Shown: positions 7,954 to 16,157 of the stretch, piece by piece
Layout: every line of letters begins with the position of its first letter
How positions within the stretch are numbered: position 1 is the stretch's first letter
The notes under the pieces: generated by a model
What the model saw: the letters and a program-made list of their open reading frames with translations, nothing else
Database searches by the model: none
Told to the model about the DNA's origin: nothing
Assembly: GCF_000934545.1 (NCBI RefSeq)
Contig: NZ_CP010554.1
Coordinates: forward strand, 124,001 to 188,000
Source of the DNA: Rugosibacter aromaticivorans
GTDB lineage: Bacteria > Pseudomonadota > Gammaproteobacteria > Burkholderiales > Rhodocyclaceae
Direction: 5' to 3'
Length of the DNA stretch: 64,000 bases
Translations under genes and position numbers: made by a program

Positions 7954-10900
7954 TCTCGGAACCCCAAACCGCCTCCTTGTTTGCCCGCGAGCAGTTCCGG
8001 ATGACCCGCCTGCAGGTTTACAACTGGGGTACTTTCTCCGGCCTGCACGACGTGCCGATCAGCGAGCGAGGCTTTCTGTTTGTGGGTCGATCCGGCGCTG
8101 GAAAGTCGACACTGCTCGATGCATTTTCGGCGTTGCTGACGCCACCTCGCTGGATCGATTTCAACGCTGCTGCACGCGAGGCGGACCGCAGCGGTCGTGA
8201 CCGAAACCTCGTCACCTACATACGTGGTGCGTGGGCTGAACAGAAGGATGGGGAGTCGGGAGAGATCGCGACCCGCTACCTGCGCGCAGGGACGACCTGG
8301 TCAGCCTTGGCACTGACCTACCAGAATGCCTTGGGTCAGTCTGTGGTGCTGGTTCAGGTGTTCTGGTTGCGGGGCAATGCAAACGGCAGTACCGACGTCA
8401 AACGCCACTACCTTGTCATGGAACGGGCCTTTGATCTGCGCGAGCTGGAGGACTTTGGCCAATTCAACTTCGACATCCGGAAGCTCAAGCAGTCTTTCCC
8501 TGAGGCATTCGCACGCGACGAATTTCGCCCCTATTGCGAACGGTTCTGCCGTCTGCTCGGCATCGAAAGCGAAATGGCGCTGCGTTTGCTGCACAAAACC
8601 CAGTCGGCCAAAAACCTCGGCGACCTCAATACCTTCCTGCGCGACTTCATGCTCGACAAGCCCGAGACCTTCGAGGTGGCGGATCGCTTGGTCAGCGAAT
8701 TCGGCGAACTCAATGCGGCCCACCAGGCGGTCGTCACGGCTCGCGAACAGGTTCAAACGCTCGCGCCAGCGCGGGAGCAGCATCAGCGCAGGGATTCGTT
8801 GATGCTGCTGCGCAATGGGCTGGATGAGCTTCGGCTGGGGGTTGATGGCTACCGTGAGACTCGCCGTATTGAGCTCCTCAAGGAGCACGTGGCATCCCTG
8901 GAGGTGCAAGCCAACGGCTCGGAAGGCGAAGTGGGGCGACGTCAAAGCACTCTGGAAAACCACGCTGCAATCCTGCGCGATCTGGAGCGGCAGCACCGTG
9001 AAGCAGGCGGTGATCAGATCGAACAATGGGAAGCAGAGAAATCTGGTCTGGAGGGCCAGCGCACGGATCGCCTGCGCAAACGCGGTCAGGCCGAAGATGC
9101 GTGCAAGAAGCTGGGCTGGAGCCTTCCTGATTCGCCTCAAGCCTTCGCAGAACTGTTGGGCAACGCGCGGCAGGAAGTCGAAAATTGGGAACAGCGCAGC
9201 AACGATAGCCGGGCCGAGCAGTTCCGCCTGGACCGAGAAAAGAAGGATGCCGAGACCGCGTTTTCGCAAGCACTGAAAGAGGTGCAGGCACTCCAGCGCC
9301 AGCCATCGAACATTCCGGCGGACATGCTGGAAATGCGTCGAGAAATCGCCGCCGCCATCGGCATCTCAGAGTCGGCACTTCCCTTTGTTGGCGAACTCGT
9401 CGAGGTGAAGCCTGACGAGGCCGAATGGCAGGGGGCCATTGAGCGCGTACTGCATGGATTCGCGCTCTCACTCTTGGTAGACGAGCGCCAGTATTCAGCG
9501 CTAGCCAACCACATCAACACCACCCACCTCGGCCAGCGCCTGGTTTATTACCGGACTGGCCGCCCGGAGACCTGGCAGGCCAAGCCCATTGGTGGCAACT
9601 CGCTCGTCCTCAAGCTGAACGTCAAGGAGGGGGCGTATGCCGATTGGCTCCAGGCCGAGCTACGGCAACGCTTCGATTACGCGTGCGTCGATTCCATTCA
9701 GTCGTTCAGGAGTGCTGATCGCGCCATCACCCGCGAGGGGCAGGTCAAGCACAGCAAAACCCGGCACGAGAAAGACGACCGAAGAAGTGTCGGCGACCGG
9801 CGAAACTGGGTGCTCGGATTCGATAACCGCGAGAAGCTCGGGCTCTTTCAAGCTCAGGCGCAGGAGCTAGCTGACACCATTTCGCGCCTCGGCGGGGAGA
9901 TCGACAAGCTCTCCGACCAGGACAAGAATCGTGCGGCCCGAGCGATGCAGTGCCAGACTCTGGTGAATCTCCAGTGGCAGGAAATAGATGTGCTCCCATT
10001 GCTGGATCGCATCTCCAGCATTGAACGGCAGATCCGCGAAGCGCGGGAGGGCAATGCCACCCTGCTGCAAATCAGCGAGCAGATCGGTGAACAAAAGAAG
10101 CTCGTCGAGGATGCTGACAAGGAGCTTCGCCAGGCAACACGCGCGCACGACTCGATTCTTGATCAGATCAAGACCAGCACCCAGAAACTGGAATCTCTCC
10201 TGCAGGACGCGTCTATCGTTCCATTGACGCCCCATCAGGTGTCGGGTCTCGACGAGCGCTTCGCCAAGCAGTCAGATGCAGTCCGGCTCGACAACCTCGA
10301 CAAGGTGACAACGTCTGTAGAACGCGCACTCAATGCGGAGATCGAAGAGGTCAACCGTGGGATTGGTGCCTGCGAGAAGGAAATAGAAGCGCGCTTTGCC
10401 GATTTCAAACGGCAATGGCCGATGGACGCGGGCGACATGGACACGAGCCTTGCCAGCGCGCCAGATTTCTTCGCCAAACTGGTTCGGCTGGAAACGGATG
10501 GACTGCCCGCCTATGAGCAGCGATTCTTTGAACTGCTACAGAACCAAAGCCACCAGAATCTGGCGGCGCTTTCCACCTACCTGAACGATGCGCGTAAGGC
10601 GATCCTGGAACGGATGGATCTGGTCAACGATAGTCTTGGCCAGGTGCCCTTCAACCAGAGCGCCAATCAACGCACCTATCTCCACATCGACGCCAGTGAC
10701 CGGCAGCTTGTCGACGTCAAGGAGTTCAAGCAGGAGATCCAGCAGGCGCTGAGTCATGCATGGACGGAGGATCGCGAGTTTGCCGAGGCACGGTTTCTGG
10801 CCTTGCGACGACTTGTTGATCGACTCGCCAGTCAGGACCCCGAGCAAAAGCGCTGGCGCGAGACTGTGCTCGACGTTCGACAGCATGTTGAGTTCATCGG

Positions 10901-11324
10901 GCGGGAGATCGATGAAAGCGGCGTCGAGGTCGAGATCTACCGCAGCGGAGCAGGCAAGTCCGGCGGCCAACGGCAGAAACTGGCCACTACGTGCTTGGCC
11001 GCAGCCCTGCGATATCAACTGGGCGGGAACGACCACGGCGTGCCGATGTATGCGCCCGTCGTGCTGGATGAAGCCTTCGACAAGGCGGATAACGAGTTCA
11101 CCGCTTTGGCGATGAATATCTTTACCAATTTCGGATTCCAGATGGTGGTCGCCACGCCGCTGAAGTCCGTCATGACCCTTGAGCCATTCATCGGTGGCGC
11201 CTGCTTCGTGGACATCAGCGATCGGCGCGTGTCAGGCGTCCTGCTGATTGAGTACGACGGTGATCGTCAGCGGCTGAAACTGCCAGAGCACGCACGAGAG
11301 GAGGCTAGCGTTGAAGCTTCCTGA
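7950..11324 (+). CDS. jetC: Wadjet type I SMC-like ATPase JetC
   Basis: A 1,124-residue SMC/MukB/SbcC-like ATPase. Walker A GRSGAGKST is near residues 48-56. Two coiled-coil stretches (about 250-480 and 590-800) flank a hinge-like region around 480-590. The C-terminal head has a signature-like SGAGKSGGQRQ near residue 1000 and Walker B VVLDEAFDKAD near 1040. In Wadjet, JetC dimers extrude DNA loops and trigger JetD to cut small circular plasmids. All nucleotide-binding motifs look intact, so the system is probably functional. It overlaps jetB by 4 bp and jetD by 14 bp. Confidence 0.92.
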   Translation: MISEPQTASLFAREQFRMTRLQVYNWGTFSGLHDVPISERGFLFVGRSGAGKSTLLDAFSALLTPPRWIDFNAAAREADRSGRDRNLVTYIRGAWAEQKDGESGEIATRYLRAGTTWSALALTYQNALGQSVVLVQVFWLRGNANGSTDVKRHYLVMERAFDLRELEDFGQFNFDIRKLKQSFPEAFARDEFRPYCERFCRLLGIESEMALRLLHKTQSAKNLGDLNTFLRDFMLDKPETFEVADRLVSEFGELNAAHQAVVTAREQVQTLAPAREQHQRRDSLMLLRNGLDELRLGVDGYRETRRIELLKEHVASLEVQANGSEGEVGRRQSTLENHAAILRDLERQHREAGGDQIEQWEAEKSGLEGQRTDRLRKRGQAEDACKKLGWSLPDSPQAFAELLGNARQEVENWEQRSNDSRAEQFRLDREKKDAETAFSQALKEVQALQRQPSNIPADMLEMRREIAAAIGISESALPFVGELVEVKPDEAEWQGAIERVLHGFALSLLVDERQYSALANHINTTHLGQRLVYYRTGRPETWQAKPIGGNSLVLKLNVKEGAYADWLQAELRQRFDYACVDSIQSFRSADRAITREGQVKHSKTRHEKDDRRSVGDRRNWVLGFDNREKLGLFQAQAQELADTISRLGGEIDKLSDQDKNRAARAMQCQTLVNLQWQEIDVLPLLDRISSIERQIREAREGNATLLQISEQIGEQKKLVEDADKELRQATRAHDSILDQIKTSTQKLESLLQDASIVPLTPHQVSGLDERFAKQSDAVRLDNLDKVTTSVERALNAEIEEVNRGIGACEKEIEARFADFKRQWPMDAGDMDTSLASAPDFFAKLVRLETDGLPAYEQRFFELLQNQSHQNLAALSTYLNDARKAILERMDLVNDSLGQVPFNQSANQRTYLHIDASDRQLVDVKEFKQEIQQALSHAWTEDREFAEARFLALRRLVDRLASQDPEQKRWRETVLDVRQHVEFIGREIDESGVEVEIYRSGAGKSGGQRQKLATTCLAAALRYQLGGNDHGVPMYAPVVLDEAFDKADNEFTALAMNIFTNFGFQMVVATPLKSVMTLEPFIGGACFVDISDRRVSGVLLIEYDGDRQRLKLPEHAREEASVEAS

Positions 11325-12474
11325 AGATGTTCGGCAGTTTCTTGCCCGTCGCTTTCAAAGCAAGCACCGCGAGTGGTTGATTGGTGATGCGGGCGAGGAT
11401 CAATGGCCGCTGGAAGTTCCGCTCGGCATACCGACGGAACAGGCTGCGCTGAGGCAGGTCGACGGCGTTCGTGCTTGGGTGAGCGCATGGCAAGGTTGGC
11501 AAGGAGTCGGCTCCTTGTCCTGGTGTGAGCGCCGGTGGAAAGCGCTTGGCGTTCAGCTACTACCGGAGAAGCTAGCGTTGGGCGGCCCAGAGCATGTTGC
11601 CATGTGGATTGGTGAGTCCGCACGATGGGAGCGTGCTCAATCTCGCTACCGGACACTCACCGCTCGCTGGCCGGTACTGGCGCAGCCGTTGCCAAGGTAC
11701 TTTGATGTCCTGGCGGACTACGGCGATGCCGATTTTCATCGGCTTGCAGAGATGCTGGACTGGATAGCGAACCATCCACAATCCGACCTATACCCCCGCC
11801 AGCTGCCGGTGTCCGGGCTGGATAGCAAATGGCTCGATGGGCGCAAAGGACTGCTGACGGATCTGGTGGCCGCAATACAAGAGGACTCCTCCAGCGACCT
11901 GGACTTCTACCAGCGCTGCGGACTGAAGGCACCTCCACTCCTTGTGCGAATGCGGGTGCTGGATCAGGCATTGCGAGCCAGGGTCGGTGGCGTGGGTGAC
12001 ATCACTGCACCAGTGGAAGATCTGGCAAGTCTCAATTTGCCGGTCTCACATGTGTTTATTGTCGAGAACCTTCAAACGGGACTGGCAATGTCCGACATGC
12101 CGGGCGCTGTCGTGTTCATGCGTCTTGGCTATAACGTCGACGTGTTGGCCCGATTGCCTTGGCTTGCCCGCGCGAAGTGCATCTACTGGGGTGATTTGGA
12201 CACCCATGGATTTGCCATCCTGCATCGAGCCCGCTCATACATTCCAGCGTTGCAATCCGTGCTCATGGACGAGGGCACCTTGCTGCAACACAAGGCGCTG
12301 TGGGTGGATGAGTCGGCGCAGCATCCATCAACGGAACTGACGCTTCTGACGGAGCAAGAGCAGCAACTCTATCGGGATCTCAAGCAGCAGCGCTGGGGGC
12401 AAAACGTTCGCTTGGAGCAAGAGCGGATCGACTGGGTCGCCGCGTGGGGCGCGTTGCAGCGGACATTGGCCTAA
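11311..12474 (+). CDS. jetD: Wadjet type I TOPRIM nuclease JetD (DUF3322/DUF2220)
   Basis: A 387-residue JetD homologue: an N-terminal DUF3322-like DNA-binding arm and a C-terminal DUF2220 TOPRIM domain. Candidate metal-binding TOPRIM residues are the Glu in VFIVENLQTG (about 252) and the acidic cluster in YWGDLDTHGFAIL (about 292). JetD makes the double-strand break in circular DNA held by JetABC. The start is TTG, 7 bp after a strong AGAGGAGG site; the next ATG would remove the start of the domain. The gene overlaps jetC by 14 bp, and no frameshift or missing catalytic residue is seen. Confidence 0.9.
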   Translation: MKLPEDVRQFLARRFQSKHREWLIGDAGEDQWPLEVPLGIPTEQAALRQVDGVRAWVSAWQGWQGVGSLSWCERRWKALGVQLLPEKLALGGPEHVAMWIGESARWERAQSRYRTLTARWPVLAQPLPRYFDVLADYGDADFHRLAEMLDWIANHPQSDLYPRQLPVSGLDSKWLDGRKGLLTDLVAAIQEDSSSDLDFYQRCGLKAPPLLVRMRVLDQALRARVGGVGDITAPVEDLASLNLPVSHVFIVENLQTGLAMSDMPGAVVFMRLGYNVDVLARLPWLARAKCIYWGDLDTHGFAILHRARSYIPALQSVLMDEGTLLQHKALWVDESAQHPSTELTLLTEQEQQLYRDLKQQRWGQNVRLEQERIDWVAAWGALQRTLA

Positions 12475-12517
12475 AGCCACTGGCCCCCAATGGTTGCCTG
12501 CCGATGGCAGAACCTGA

Positions 12518-13027
12518 TCAACGCAGCGCGTTCAGCACTTTTTCGGCTTCCGGCCAGGGCAGCCGTCGCTTGCCAGACTTCATTCGGTCAAGTGCCTTGA
12601 AGGCGTCGTCGACTGACAGCAGCTGGTTCTCGATCATGGCGCACAGCAGCCCGATGGTTCCCATGACGTTGACCTGCTCCTTGTTGGCAACAATCCGCAA
12701 ATTGGCGTCGCCGGTCAGCAAAGTGCAAGTCTCTTGCTTCGCAAGCGCCAGTGCCAAGTAGTCGTTGTGACTGGGCTTGGGACCGTTTTTAGCGGGAAGC
12801 AGATGGTTGTGCTGGCCTGGCAACTGCTCGGCATACGCCACGAAGTCGCCGCTGACCTCCATGACCTGCAAGCCCAGGTCTTCAAGGCCAGGGCTGCCCG
12901 GTTCAATTTCTTCGTAGTACAGCAGATCAGGGATGCCGAACTGCATCGGAAGCTGGAAGAGCGTTTCCATCAACGCTCCCGCTTCCATATCGATCAAGAT
13001 GTTCGCATCACTGATGAGCAACCGCAT
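12518..13027 (-). CDS. PIN-domain protein, putative toxin
   Basis: A 169-residue protein with a PIN-like nuclease fold. The N-terminal strand LLISDANILIDME carries the first acidic residue, and the C-terminal half has HNDYLALALAKQETCTLLTGD with two further acidic residues. This is the layout of PIN ribonucleases and of DUF4411-type proteins. Its start overlaps the end of the XRE-ImmA/IrrE gene by 20 bp, so the two form an operon. XRE-ImmA plus PIN/DUF4411 pairs occur as toxin-antitoxin-like modules. RNase activity is inferred from the family. Confidence 0.7.
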   Translation of the reverse strand: MRLLISDANILIDMEAGALMETLFQLPMQFGIPDLLYYEEIEPGSPGLEDLGLQVMEVSGDFVAYAEQLPGQHNHLLPAKNGPKPSHNDYLALALAKQETCTLLTGDANLRIVANKEQVNVMGTIGLLCAMIENQLLSVDDAFKALDRMKSGKRRLPWPEAEKVLNALR

Positions 13028-14087
13028 CCGATGACTCCAGCTGGCGTTCTTTGTGGAAGCGCATCATCGGGATGCCCAGCAGTTCCGCCGCCTTGCCTTC
13101 AGAAATGTATTGCTCGGCCAAGGCGCGGTACACCAACTGATCAAACAGTCGGGGATGCTCTTGCGGCAGTGGCTGGCCAGGCTCGGTCTTGCGCCAGCCC
13201 TTGGCCGAAAACCGCTTGAACATGGAGAGGTGAGCGGCCTCGGTGATCACGCCACACTGTTTGGCGCGCTGCAGCCATCCAGTCATCGACAGACCGAACT
13301 CGTGCTTGAGCACGTACAGCTCTTGCCATTCCAGCGCATGGCGTTGTGCCCCAAGCAACTGCAACACCGCGACACGCGGAGCCAGGAAGGCGCCGGCGAA
13401 CCGGTCGCAGGCTTTCTCTTCGTTGATGCCGTCAGCCAGTCGTCCTTCGAGCAACAGGTGCCCCAGCTCATGCGCCAGCGTGAACCGCTGCCGATCACCG
13501 GGCCAGCGCTCGGAAACAGCCACGACCGGATACTCTCGGCCATCTTCGGTCCGTGCCTTGGCCGTCAAGCCAGAGAAGCCTGGGTTCTCTTCATCGACCA
13601 CGATGACCAGCAAGCCAAGGCCTTCGAGGGTGTCGGTGAGGTCAGCAATCGGATTCAGCCCCAACTGCCAAGCGTTGCGGACCGAATCCGAGAACGCATC
13701 GATCTCATCCAGCGAGGTGATGTGCTCGGGCAGATTCGCGGGCGGCGCAAAAGCCGGGAACGGCAGTTCGGGAAACGCGCCGAGCAACTCCACGCGCTTT
13801 TCCACCAACTCGACGACCTTGATCTTCAGCGCATCCTGCGCCGTCTTGCCAAAGGTCGAGAGCTTGCGGAACTCGGGCTGCAGCAGTTCAACGGTGTGCG
13901 TACGGAAGAAGTATTCGGTCCGAATGCCGCAGGCGCGGGCCAGCTTGAGCAGCTGAGTCGAGGACGGCGTCAGCAGACCCTTCTCGTACTTCTGGATGGC
14001 GGTGTGAGAAACACCCACCTGTTCGCCCAACGCACCCAGGGTCAGACCTGCCGCCAATCGTGCTTGACGAATGCGATCTGCAATCAT
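13008..14087 (-). CDS. XRE-family HTH regulator with ImmA/IrrE metallopeptidase domain
   Basis: A 359-residue protein. Residues 3-60 are an XRE helix-turn-helix (IRQARLAAGLTLGALGEQVG, then VSHTAIQKYEKG). An ImmA/IrrE zinc peptidase domain follows, with HELGH at 206-210 and downstream KACDRFAGAFLAP. Proteins of this type repress mobile-element or toxin genes and can cleave regulators. ATG 14087 is chosen because AAGGAGGAG lies just upstream; a longer frame from 14123 has no such site. The gene overlaps the PIN gene by 20 bp. An inverted repeat upstream suggests self-regulation. It is the likely antitoxin/regulator of the pair. Confidence 0.85.
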   Translation of the reverse strand: MIADRIRQARLAAGLTLGALGEQVGVSHTAIQKYEKGLLTPSSTQLLKLARACGIRTEYFFRTHTVELLQPEFRKLSTFGKTAQDALKIKVVELVEKRVELLGAFPELPFPAFAPPANLPEHITSLDEIDAFSDSVRNAWQLGLNPIADLTDTLEGLGLLVIVVDEENPGFSGLTAKARTEDGREYPVVAVSERWPGDRQRFTLAHELGHLLLEGRLADGINEEKACDRFAGAFLAPRVAVLQLLGAQRHALEWQELYVLKHEFGLSMTGWLQRAKQCGVITEAAHLSMFKRFSAKGWRKTEPGQPLPQEHPRLFDQLVYRALAEQYISEGKAAELLGIPMMRFHKERQLESSDAVAHQ

Positions 14088-14104
14088 GACTCCTCCTTGG
14101 GTTG

Positions 14105-14142
14105 GGTTTAAAACAACCGTCATCCTACCAAATTTTTAAACC
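14105..14142. promoter_or_regulatory. Inverted repeat upstream of the XRE-ImmA gene
   Basis: Arms GGTTTAAAA and TTTTAAACC (9 bp, perfect) are separated by 20 bp, directly upstream of the XRE-ImmA/IrrE ribosome binding site. XRE proteins commonly bind paired half-sites in their own promoters. I infer an autoregulatory operator; no clear -10/-35 pair could be assigned. Confidence 0.5.
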
Positions 14143-14176
14143 AAAGAGAAGCCCGGCCGTCTCGGCGACCGTGGCG

Positions 14177-14806
14177 TCAGTCGTGGGCGACTGCTTCCAT
14201 GTAGGGGCGCATCACAGTGGCGACGCGGCAGTCCTGGGCGTAGCGCCACAGATCGTCTGCAGAGGCCTTGCGCGTCCTCCAGGCGTCTTTCAAGGCCTCC
14301 AGCGCCACATCCAGACCGATCTTGTTGCGATGTTTGAAGCAATCGACCACGGTCTTGGCCGGGCTGTAGATCCGCACCTTCACCCCGTTGCACAAGTGCT
14401 CCTCGACGCCTGCCAGATGAGCCCTACCGGCCATCTGAACCATCCGGATCGGCGGATAGTCGATCCGGGGTGAGTGGCTGCCGCGTGGCATGGCGATCCA
14501 GACTTGACGCGGTAGTTGGGTGGTCAGCCCGTGGAACTGGAGTGCGGTGAGCAGGCAGAACACGGCTTGTGGCACCCTGGTGGCAACAAGGGCAAGACTC
14601 TCAAATTCCGTCGCCTGTGCGCCTGGCAGACGGTAAAGACCACGCCCGACCCGTACCAGCAGACCTGCGGCCGTCATGCGCGTCAGGATGACCCGGGGCG
14701 AGCCGATGGCGTCCAGGTCGCTGGCACGCAGCAGTCCTCTCTGGTTGGCCAGATCAAGGATGCGCTGGGTATGGGTCTCGGAGAGCATGGCTGGAGTATG
14801 TTCCAT
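14177..14806 (-). CDS. AbiEi-type antitoxin/transcriptional regulator, toxin gene absent
   Basis: A 209-residue AbiEi-family protein. An N-terminal winged helix (about 10-60, with GSPRVILTRMTAAGLLVRVG) is followed by the AbiEi body with VFCLLTALQFHGLTTQLP and a C-terminal domain containing YSPAKTVVDCFKHRNKIG. AbiEi is the antitoxin and repressor of type IV AbiE systems, normally followed by the AbiEii nucleotidyltransferase toxin. Here the next gene downstream is the unrelated XRE-ImmA gene, so the gene stands alone. GGAG lies about 6 bp before the ATG. It may now be a free-standing regulator or a remnant. Confidence 0.8.
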   Translation of the reverse strand: MEHTPAMLSETHTQRILDLANQRGLLRASDLDAIGSPRVILTRMTAAGLLVRVGRGLYRLPGAQATEFESLALVATRVPQAVFCLLTALQFHGLTTQLPRQVWIAMPRGSHSPRIDYPPIRMVQMAGRAHLAGVEEHLCNGVKVRIYSPAKTVVDCFKHRNKIGLDVALEALKDAWRTRKASADDLWRYAQDCRVATVMRPYMEAVAHD

Positions 14807-14879
14807 TTGTTCTCCATTTTCAATTAATCAACGAAATATCGGAACGCATGACAACACACTTCGCCACGGCCCGCCCCAA

Positions 14880-15428
14880 CTACGGGGCATCAGCATTCCC
14901 TTTCATCGGGTACCGGCATGGGCGCAGCTGATGCATCTCCCAGAGGAAGAGTTCCTCGATGCTGAAGCGGATGACTTCACCGTTTGCGATCCGGTAGAAC
15001 GGAATGCCGAGCCGCAGGCGTTCCTGATTCTGGTGAATCCAGTAACCGGGCAAGCCAGTGATATCGACCACATCCTTGGCGGAGTAGAAAACCCGATCAC
15101 GGCGCTCAGGCCGTTTCTGCATCATCTGCTCGATGGCATCTTCACGTGCCGTGGGAGAGGATTCGGACAACTGGCGTCCCGTAGGGGATTTCCAAGTGAC
15201 CCGAGCCTTGCGTTCGAAGGCCTCGACCTCCACCAGAAGGTAACGGACAGATCTGTTGAGGTGCCAGGCGGGCGGGCCGATCCCTTCCGAGCGCCACTTT
15301 TGCAGCGTCTTGGGTGAGAGATTCCACCTCGAGGACAAGTGGGTTTCATCGAGGACCGGATACGTGATGACTGGCTCATCCGGGCTGGGCGCAACGCCCT
15401 GCTTGTTGGCATCAACCTTGGGTTTCAT
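14880..15428 (-). CDS. AlpA/MerR-like helix-turn-helix protein, long paralogue
   Basis: A 182-residue protein with two HTH-like parts. The N-terminal one (about 28-75) carries LSSRWNLSPKTLQKWRSEG and PPAWHLNRSVRYLLVEVE; a second near residues 115-165 carries VDITGLPGYWIHQNQE. Proteins of this kind in integrative elements act like AlpA or excisionase regulators. ATG 15428 is preceded by GGAGG with 6-bp spacing; a GTG one codon earlier is possible. It overlaps the end of its shorter neighbour by 17 bp, and the two share a closely similar HTH, so they probably arose by tandem duplication. Confidence 0.7.
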   Translation of the reverse strand: MKPKVDANKQGVAPSPDEPVITYPVLDETHLSSRWNLSPKTLQKWRSEGIGPPAWHLNRSVRYLLVEVEAFERKARVTWKSPTGRQLSESSPTAREDAIEQMMQKRPERRDRVFYSAKDVVDITGLPGYWIHQNQERLRLGIPFYRIANGEVIRFSIEELFLWEMHQLRPCRYPMKGNADAP

Positions 15429-15774
15429 CACGCACCTCCGTCAGCGCGGCCTCGGCCGCTTCAAGACTGCCGTACTGCGCGATGAGTGCGAAGGCCTCGC
15501 TCAAGTAGTACCGCTTTGGTTCGGGAGCGGTGGGCGCGGGAGATTCGACAACGGGCTGCGAGTCGCATAAGGATGGCAACGGCGCTTCGTTGGACATGCC
15601 CTGGCGGATCGCCTGCTCATAGGTGACGATCTCATCGACTGGATAGCGGATGGCCTTTGAGAGCTTGATGTACGGCGGGCCGCGTTCTTCGCTGCGCCAG
15701 CGTTGCAGGGTCTTGATGCTGACGTTCCACCGACGTGCGAGCTCCGTTTCGGTGAAGGCGGGTTCGGTTTGCAT
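15412..15774 (-). CDS. AlpA/MerR-like helix-turn-helix protein, short paralogue
   Basis: A 120-residue protein whose first 55 residues (ELARRWNVSIKTLQRWRSEE followed by RGPPYIKLSKAIRYPVDEIV) match the N-terminal HTH of the following gene at most positions. The remainder has a Pro/Ala-rich linker and a short helical tail. It is probably a DNA-binding regulator of the integrated element. Its position as the outermost gene on the right of the island is typical for AlpA-like integration or excision control genes. No integrase is present in this window. Confidence 0.7.
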   Translation of the reverse strand: MQTEPAFTETELARRWNVSIKTLQRWRSEERGPPYIKLSKAIRYPVDEIVTYEQAIRQGMSNEAPLPSLCDSQPVVESPAPTAPEPKRYYLSEAFALIAQYGSLEAAEAALTEVRDETQG

Positions 15775-16029
15775 GGCATTTCCTTTCGTCGTTCGTGCCG
15801 GGCATTACGGCGACAAACGAGAGGAAAGCCAAGTTGCGGCCCCGAGATTCCCCGGCAGTCGTGGCAACTGCGAGTGCCAATCTGCCTCTCTGAACTTACA
15901 ATCATGGGCATGTGCGGTTGCGCGAAATCCTTCCCCGGAATCGCGCGAGGGTCTCAAGGCTTCCGACCGGGGCTGAGAGACTGCTGATATGTGGGTTTGG
16001 TTTTCTGTTAAACTCCACCACCAACGTAC
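15775..16029. other. Non-coding right margin of the accessory island
   Basis: Nothing I can defend as a gene lies here. There is an imperfect inverted repeat just upstream of the HTH gene (TTTCCT near 15779 against AGGAAA near 15822, with partial pairing inward). Short minus-strand frames are open, but they lack a ribosome binding site and recognisable domains. The sequence CTCCACCACCA near 16013 recalls a tRNA 3' end, yet no acceptor partner or T arm precedes it. Confidence 0.4.
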
Positions 16030-16053
16030 AAAGCCGACTTTTTAGTCGGCTTT
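16030..16053. terminator. Perfect hairpin at the island/core boundary
   Basis: Nine-base arms AAAGCCGAC and GTCGGCTTT around a TTTTTA loop. The arms end in A3 and T3, so it could terminate transcription on either strand. It lies between the outermost island regulator and the 3' end of the WecA-like gene. Confidence 0.6.
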
Positions 16054-16157
16054 GGCGTTTCTGGAATTTGCCCACATCACGTTCGTAATTCATGCCCGTA
16101 ATTTCCGGCATAGCGCTCACATTCCTCGCATTTCTGCAAGGTCGATTCTTTGTTGTT

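Noticed and set aside
13053..14111. Plus-strand open frame of about 350 codons opposite the XRE-ImmA gene
   Set aside because: The minus strand has HTH and HELGH motifs and a strong ribosome binding site; the plus frame has none.
16005..16025. tRNA 3' end as an island attachment site
   Set aside because: CTCCACCACCA looks like a tRNA end, but no matching acceptor strand, T arm or anticodon arm precedes it.
15902..16120. Small minus-strand frame at the island edge as a gene
   Set aside because: No ribosome binding site, it crosses the hairpin, and no domain was recognised; possible phage-like small gene but not supported.
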